A DNA stretch of 64,000 nucleotides from JAUVZL01 sp965603515 (lineage in GTDB: Bacteria; Hydrothermota; Tepidihabitantia; SM23-42). A program made the translations under genes and the position numbers. The notes under the pieces were generated by a model. That model ran no database searches. It saw only the letters and a list, made by a program, of their open reading frames with translations, and was not told where the DNA came from. Below are positions 59,937 to 64,000 of this stretch, in pieces (within the stretch, counting starts at the first letter, position 1; each line of letters opens with the position of its first letter). The stretch covers positions 3,634-67,633 of the forward strand of contig CBFDDH010000009.1 of assembly GCA_965603515.1 (NCBI GenBank). Reading direction: 5' to 3'.

Positions 59937-60587
59937 ATGATCGAGGTTAGTGAATGGAAGCACGAACGAGAACGTATGGTAGAAAAACAGATCGTGAAGC
60001 GTGGCGTCAAAGACACAAGGGTTATTCAAGCAATGAAGAAGGTTCCCCGACATCTCTTTATCGATAAAACATACTATCATCAGGCATATAATGATTATCC
60101 CTTACCTATCGGGCAGAGCCAGACAATATCTCAACCCTATATGGTTGCTTCCATGACTGAGCTACTTGAATTAAAGGGTGATGAAAGGGTTCTTGAGATC
60201 GGAACAGGTTCAGGTTATCAAACAGCTATTCTGGCACTTTTGTGCTCAAAAGTCTACTCCGTGGAGCGGATTTCTGAATTAACTAAAAAAGCACGATTGA
60301 CTCTCAAACGATTGGGTTTCAATAATATCAACCTGATTGTCAGAGACGGAACCTTAGGATGGCCCGAGTTCGCGCCGTATAATGGCATAATCGTCACTGC
60401 TGGCGCTCCAGAAATACCAGACGCATTGATCGAACAACTCGCCAATAACGGTCGAATGGCCATCCCAGTCGGTAATGAAGCTTGCCAGACCCTTAATTAC
60501 GTGGAAAAACATAAGGGACGTATCTATCGCAAAGAATTCTTTGGCTGCACATTCGTTCCTTTAGTAGGCAAAGGAGGGTGGAAGTAA
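59937..60587 (+). CDS. pcm: Protein-L-isoaspartate O-methyltransferase
   Basis: The enzyme repairs isoaspartyl residues in aged proteins using SAM. The 216-residue protein has MVEKQIVKRGVKDTRVIQAM, VPRHLFIDKTYYHQAYNDYP, the PIGQSQTISQPYMVA motif and the SAM loop VLEIGTGSGYQTA. Start 59937 gives 13 extra residues before the usual family start at Met 59976; both are possible. Confidence 0.93.
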   Translation: MIEVSEWKHERERMVEKQIVKRGVKDTRVIQAMKKVPRHLFIDKTYYHQAYNDYPLPIGQSQTISQPYMVASMTELLELKGDERVLEIGTGSGYQTAILALLCSKVYSVERISELTKKARLTLKRLGFNNINLIVRDGTLGWPEFAPYNGIIVTAGAPEIPDALIEQLANNGRMAIPVGNEACQTLNYVEKHKGRIYRKEFFGCTFVPLVGKGGWK

Positions 60588-60601
60588 CATCAAAGAAATT
60601 A

Positions 60602-60712
60602 TATGTAATCAGGCTACTTGTAGGAATAGAGTCTTTAGGCTCGTTAAATATGGAGTGCAACGAGTCCCCTCGTTGCATACAATGTCAGGAGACATTGCAT
60701 TCCCAAAATACG
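60602..60712. repeat. Hairpin-rich repeats before tRNA-Pro(CGG)
   Basis: TAGGAATAGAGTCTTTAGGC resembles the block near 32382. TGCAACGAG TCCC CTCGTTGCA (60656-60677) and AATGTC AGGA GACATT (60681-60697) are perfect small hairpins. The second overlaps the -35 box of the tRNA. Confidence 0.5.
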
Positions 60713-60722
60713 GGCGTAAAAT
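60695..60722 (+). promoter_or_regulatory. Promoter of tRNA-Pro(CGG)
   Basis: TTGCAT (60695-60700), 16-bp spacer, TAAAAT (60717-60722), 5 bp before the tRNA. Confidence 0.55.
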
Positions 60723-60727
60723 TCGTA

Positions 60728-60801
60728 CGGGGCGTAGCGCAGCGGTTTAGCGCGCATGGTTCGGGACCATGAGGTCGTGGGTTCAAATCCCACCGCCCCG
60801 A
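60728..60801 (+). tRNA. tRNA-Pro (CGG)
   Basis: A 74-nt cloverleaf nearly identical to the tRNA at 40880, with anticodon loop TTCGGGA (anticodon CGG), GTAGC for GTGGC at the D-arm and a G-C instead of G-T last acceptor pair. CCA is not encoded. Confidence 0.95.
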
Positions 60802-60817
60802 TGAAATAAAGAGAGAG

Positions 60818-60965
60818 ATATATATACAGTAATATAGGAAAGGGTCAGAACGAAGGTCGTGGGTTTCCCGTTTCTATCATTATACTTTTTACAAAGGAAA
60901 CGGGATCCCGATTCCTTGAAATTAAAATATATAATGGGAAATCGGGACAAATCCCACCGCCCCGA
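60818..60965 (+). repeat. tRNA-Pro-trailing structured repeat, copy 2
   Basis: From about 60822 it differs from the copy at 40962-41105 at only five positions in about 144. Both hairpins (60867-60904 and 60906-60947) are unchanged. The terminal AAATCCCACCGCCCCGA carries the C of its own tRNA, where copy 1 carries the T of its own. Confidence 0.85.
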
Positions 60966-60997
60966 GTCTGAGAAATGGAGTAGGGGAGAAAGGGTGA

Positions 60998-61468
60998 ATG
61001 GGAGAAAAACAAATAAGGAAAATAATAGCGGTAATTGGTGGTTCAGAACCTGACGAGAAAAGCCTGGAAATAGCTGAAGAGATTGGTTCTTTGATTGCTC
61101 AAAGAGGAGCTGTACTGATCACTGGCGGCATGGGCGGCGTCATGAATGCAGCTTCAAAAGGAGCAAAGAGCGCCAATGGTTTGGTTATTGGGATCCTACC
61201 AAGTGGCAATAGAGCAAATGCCAATCCTTATATTGACATACCGATTGTCACTGGCATGAGCGAGGCAAGAAACATAATTATCGCCCGAACCTGTGATGCG
61301 GCTATTGCCATTGATGGTAAATACGGTACGCTCTCGGAAATAGCATACTGCTTGATGTTTAATGTCCCGGTCATCGGTATCAATACCTGGGACATTGACG
61401 CACCCATTAAAAAAGCGAAGAATGCAGCACAGGCAATGAAAATAATCTTCGAGGAGTTTTTGACGTGA
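60998..61468 (+). CDS. SLOG/TIGR00725-family protein
   Basis: The 156-residue Rossmann-like protein has the nucleotide-binding pattern of the TIGR00725/LOG group: AVIGGSEPD, VLITGGMGGVMNAASKGAKS, GILPSGNRANANPYIDIPI and a TLSEIAYCLMFN segment. Some relatives are cytokinin-type phosphoribohydrolases, but the PGGxGTxxE motif of that activity reads DGKYGTLSE here. A nucleotide-related role is inferred. It overlaps acyP by GTGA and is near apt. Confidence 0.86.
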   Translation: MGEKQIRKIIAVIGGSEPDEKSLEIAEEIGSLIAQRGAVLITGGMGGVMNAASKGAKSANGLVIGILPSGNRANANPYIDIPIVTGMSEARNIIIARTCDAAIAIDGKYGTLSEIAYCLMFNVPVIGINTWDIDAPIKKAKNAAQAMKIIFEEFLT

Positions 61469-61734
61469 AGGCTCAAATAATCGTCCAGGGTACAGTCCAG
61501 GGTGTTAGCTATCGATTCTTCACTGTCGATATGGCAAAGCAATACAATATTAGAGGTTATTGTCGTAATCTTCCTGACGGCAATGTTGAGGTTATTGCCG
61601 AGGGTGATGAGGGCATGGTGAATGAATTTATCAAACAATTGAAGATCGGTCCTCCTGCTGCTCATGTCACAGGTGTCGATGTGAAGTTGGATAATACTGA
61701 CTCTGGATTTGATAATTTTGGTATAAGATACTAA
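61465..61734 (+). CDS. acyP: Acylphosphatase
   Basis: The 89-residue enzyme hydrolyses acyl phosphates. It has the family motif VQGTVQGVSYRFF with the phosphate-binding Arg, the GYCRNLPDGNVEVIAEG motif with the catalytic Asn, and GPPAAHVTGVDV. The GTG at 61465 overlaps the previous stop as GTGA, so it is coupled to the SLOG gene. Confidence 0.93.
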   Translation: MKAQIIVQGTVQGVSYRFFTVDMAKQYNIRGYCRNLPDGNVEVIAEGDEGMVNEFIKQLKIGPPAAHVTGVDVKLDNTDSGFDNFGIRY

Positions 61735-61819
61735 GCGATGGATAACTCGGTTAGGGTTTGGATGCTAGATTCTACTTTCCTAACCCAAATCCCATGACCA
61801 TTTGTTCACAGGAGACTAT

Positions 61820-62332
61820 ATGGACCTAAAACAATATATCCGTGATATCCCGGATTTTCCAAAAAAGGGAATCATTTTCAAAGATATTACAACGCTTTTA
61901 AAAAAACCCGAGCCCTTTCAATATGCGATTGATACGATCGTCAGTAAATACAAGGACAAAAATATTGATAAAGTAGTTTCGGTTGAAGCGCGCGGCTATA
62001 TATTTGGTGGTGTTCTGGCGTATAATCTCAATTGCGGTTTTGTCCCGGTCCGTAAACCAGGGAAACTACCTTCAGAGACATTCGCCCTGGAGTATACACT
62101 TGAATACGGAACAAATACTATTGAAATACATAAAGATGCTCTTAAACCAGGGGAAAAAGTATTGATATTCGATGATCTCTTGGCAACTGGCGGAACGGTC
62201 CAAGCCACGTGTCAACTTGTAGAAAAACTAGGCGCGAAAATTATTGGCTGCGCCTTTCTTATCAACCTCACTTTTTTAAAAGGTTCAGAAAAACTAAAGG
62301 GCTATGAAATCTTTTCGTTGATCGAGTATTAA
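61820..62332 (+). CDS. apt: Adenine phosphoribosyltransferase
   Basis: Apt converts adenine and PRPP to AMP. From ATG 61820 (preceded by CAGGAGA) the protein has 170 residues, the normal length: DLKQYIRDIPDFPKKGIIFK, VEARGYIFG, VRKPGKLP and the PRPP loop VLIFDDLLATGGT. A longer reading from 61802 adds six residues before the ribosome-binding site and is rejected. Confidence 0.96.
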   Translation: MDLKQYIRDIPDFPKKGIIFKDITTLLKKPEPFQYAIDTIVSKYKDKNIDKVVSVEARGYIFGGVLAYNLNCGFVPVRKPGKLPSETFALEYTLEYGTNTIEIHKDALKPGEKVLIFDDLLATGGTVQATCQLVEKLGAKIIGCAFLINLTFLKGSEKLKGYEIFSLIEY

Positions 62333-62630
62333 CCTTAAAGAAAAGATAAAGTCATTAAAAGACGATTTAATCGTCCCGCTGAATTTTATTCTACGGGATA
62401 AATTTAAAACGCTTAGATCGTTAGTATCGTTGTTTTAGTCTTTGTAGTTGCCCGATTCATCGGGTCAAAACAACCGAACCTGTAGTCGCCTGATTCATCG
62501 GGTACAGTCTGATAAATCAGACCACTACATTTTTCCCGAACTCCAGTAATTTCACACTTTTTTCACAAAAAATCATATCATATACCGAGAAAAAAACGGT
62601 TTGATATTGTTTTACCGGAGAGGAGGAATC
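62333..62630. repeat. Repeat-containing intergenic region
   Basis: It holds the small palindrome GACGATTTAATCGTC (62362), a TCCCGC...CGGGA pair, and two GTAG-type hairpin repeats (GTAGTTGCCCGATTCATCGGG at 62456 and GTAGTCGCCTGATTCATCGGG at 62492, closing with CTGATAAATCAGACCACTAC). No promoter of the common type was found before the next gene. Confidence 0.65.
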
Positions 62631-64000
62631 ATGAAAAAATGTATGGTACTTTTTATTGTCCTGATAAGTACACTTTTAGCAATACCCGCAAATGAACAGG
62701 TTTACCGCCCGGCAGAAATAAAAGTTCATAATATTAATGATATTGAATTGCTGATATCAAATTATGGTAAGATCGGTGAGCTAGTCTATCCAAAAGGTAG
62801 TGGTCACAACTATTTATATGGTGCTGGTATATGGTTTGGGGTTATAGATTCTTTAGGTGATACGCTTGTTACGATAGGATACGGTCCACACGGCGGAGAA
62901 TCGGAATTTATACCCGGCTTAGCCAGTCAGAACCCGGATGATCCATCTGCAAAAATATATATGTCCCCATTTTTATGGCCTGCTCCATATGCAGTCTTTC
63001 CCATGGCACCACAAGACACCTTTTCACACCAGGATTCTTGGTGTTGCTATAATGATACTGATATAAACGCTCATATCCCTGGTGATACACGTCCTATTGG
63101 TATTGAAGTATATCAAACTGGTTATGTCTGGCAACTCGCTGGTTTACAAACTGAGATCTATCTTATCTGGACTGTAAAAAATATTACGAGCGACACACTC
63201 CACGATTGTATTTTTTCATTTTGTGCTGACCCGGATATTGGTAATGAATCAGGTACGGGTAATGACATCGTAGCAGGGATTGTTGGACAGTGGTTTGTTA
63301 TCGACGGAGAATCACTATATGTTGATAATTTCGCCTATGTTTGGCAAAATGAGCTGGAGGCAACTCCAGCACCACCTTTTTGGCCAGATGCGATCGGGTG
63401 TGATTTTCTCCAAAGCCCATGGGATTTAGTAGAGAATGCAGACAAAGACAATGACGGTATCCTTGATCAGTACGAACGAGACAGTGCTTATTACTGGGAT
63501 AATCTACTTCCAGAAAAGTGGGATATTGATCTTGATGGTGTACCTGACTGGCGTGACCCTAACCAGATCCCCCAGGTAGGCATGACATCGCTTAAAAGGT
63601 TTACCTTGAATCTTGAACCTAATCTTGACAATGAACGATATTTGGTCATGGCTGGTTATAACCGTTGGGGATATGAGCCTTTTGATACAATGCCATCGTA
63701 TCCTGATGATCAAAGGTTTATCATGTCTGCTGGACAGTTTGAACTCGCACCTGATTCTGAGGCAACCATAACTATCGCTTTTATGCTCGTTGCATGGGAT
63801 TCACTTCAAGGGAGACCAGATACAGCTTTTGTCCCTCTTAATCATTATTGCCAGTACATTTATGATATTAACTGGCTCTTGCCCCAGGCACCACCGCCAC
63901 CGCGTTTATCCTGCATACCGGGCGATGCACAGATAACACTTAGCTGGGATAATCTTTCAGAGATCACACCGGATCCTTTTTATGCTTTTGTCTCAGATCC
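62631..64000 (+). CDS. Secreted protein with calcium-binding Asp repeats, cut by window edge
   Basis: The frame starts at ATG 62631 behind GGAGAGGAGG and stays open to the window end (456 codons). It has a signal peptide (MKKCMVLFIVLISTLLAIPA), a beta-rich body, and at about residues 282-310 two Asp-rich loops (NADKDNDGILDQYE and DIDLDGVPDWRDPN) typical of thrombospondin type 3/dockerin-like calcium binding. From about residue 425 a fibronectin III-like domain begins (RLSCIPGDAQITLSWDN). Such proteins in this group usually end in a type IX sorting domain, which would lie outside the window. Confidence 0.85.
   Translation, partial: MKKCMVLFIVLISTLLAIPANEQVYRPAEIKVHNINDIELLISNYGKIGELVYPKGSGHNYLYGAGIWFGVIDSLGDTLVTIGYGPHGGESEFIPGLASQNPDDPSAKIYMSPFLWPAPYAVFPMAPQDTFSHQDSWCCYNDTDINAHIPGDTRPIGIEVYQTGYVWQLAGLQTEIYLIWTVKNITSDTLHDCIFSFCADPDIGNESGTGNDIVAGIVGQWFVIDGESLYVDNFAYVWQNELEATPAPPFWPDAIGCDFLQSPWDLVENADKDNDGILDQYERDSAYYWDNLLPEKWDIDLDGVPDWRDPNQIPQVGMTSLKRFTLNLEPNLDNERYLVMAGYNRWGYEPFDTMPSYPDDQRFIMSAGQFELAPDSEATITIAFMLVAWDSLQGRPDTAFVPLNHYCQYIYDINWLLPQAPPPPRLSCIPGDAQITLSWDNLSEITPDPFYAFVSD

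Noticed and set aside
40880..60965. A 20-kb integrative element bounded by the two tRNA-Pro repeats.
   Set aside because: No integrase or other mobility gene lies between them and the genes inside are ordinary (sucCD, hypD, GH57). The repeats look like parallel copies, not attL/attR.

Overview
The window looks like a piece of a Gram-negative (diderm) bacterium of low-to-moderate GC from the FCB-like part of the tree; candidate phylum WOR-3 or a close relative fits best. This assignment is inference from gene content. A complete Tol-Pal row and lipoproteins show an outer membrane. A gingipain-like protease with a type IX (Por) C-terminal sorting domain, two GWxTD proteins, a V-type ATPase, a 1356-residue activase of the 2-hydroxyacyl-CoA dehydratase type and a secreted protein with calcium-binding Asp repeats fit that group. 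No phage, plasmid or CRISPR locus was seen. Non-coding space is filled with short REP-like dispersed repeats. Layout: 1-2245 (minus) a cut-off helix-hairpin-helix protein, a barrel-like envelope protein and an NfeD-type membrane protease. 2398-4810 a lysine-repeat protein, a degenerate HepT-like protein, prepilin peptidase and miaA. 4802-6455 (minus) an AbiE-type toxin-antitoxin pair with a visible operator. 6580-8809 (minus) cmk, a GlmU-like enzyme and a half-size EamA transporter. 8918-17533 the translation cluster thrS-infC-rpmI-rplT-pheS-pheT, then a ZapB-like micro-gene, zapA, a 6S RNA and rny; infC probably starts at ATT. 17534-23100 a CPBP protease, yidD, two paralogous TPR/membrane proteins, tRNA-Ile and two lipoproteins, separated by repeats. 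23107-32338 a beta-barrel protein, the giant activase and pal-cpoB-tolQ-tolR-tonB/tolA-tolB. 32551-40694 (minus) a transglutaminase-like protein and a V-ATPase operon (C, F, A, B, D) that begins with a clan CD protease-like gene and lacks E, I and K. 40880-50805 tRNA-Pro(TGG), a KamA-like radical SAM enzyme, sucCD with a palindromic operator, the gingipain-like protease and a TPR / GT-C glycosyltransferase / UbiA trio. 50956-57749 orphan hypD with a PflX-like radical SAM protein and a diguanylate cyclase, an M55 peptidase and a GWxTD pair. 57854-64000 a GH57 branching enzyme, pcm, tRNA-Pro(CGG), a SLOG protein, acylphosphatase, apt and a cut-off secreted protein. Two signals stand out. (1) A uniform promoter grammar, TTGACN - 16 bp - TANNNT, recurs throughout, and at eleven first genes the -10 box ends only 5-6 nt before the start codon. 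These mRNAs should be leaderless, while other promoters of the same type feed Shine-Dalgarno leaders. Several starts are re-called on this basis. (2) Both tRNA-Pro genes are followed by a nearly identical 145-bp element that repeats the tRNA 3' end but has its T-arm split by an insert of two perfect hairpins.
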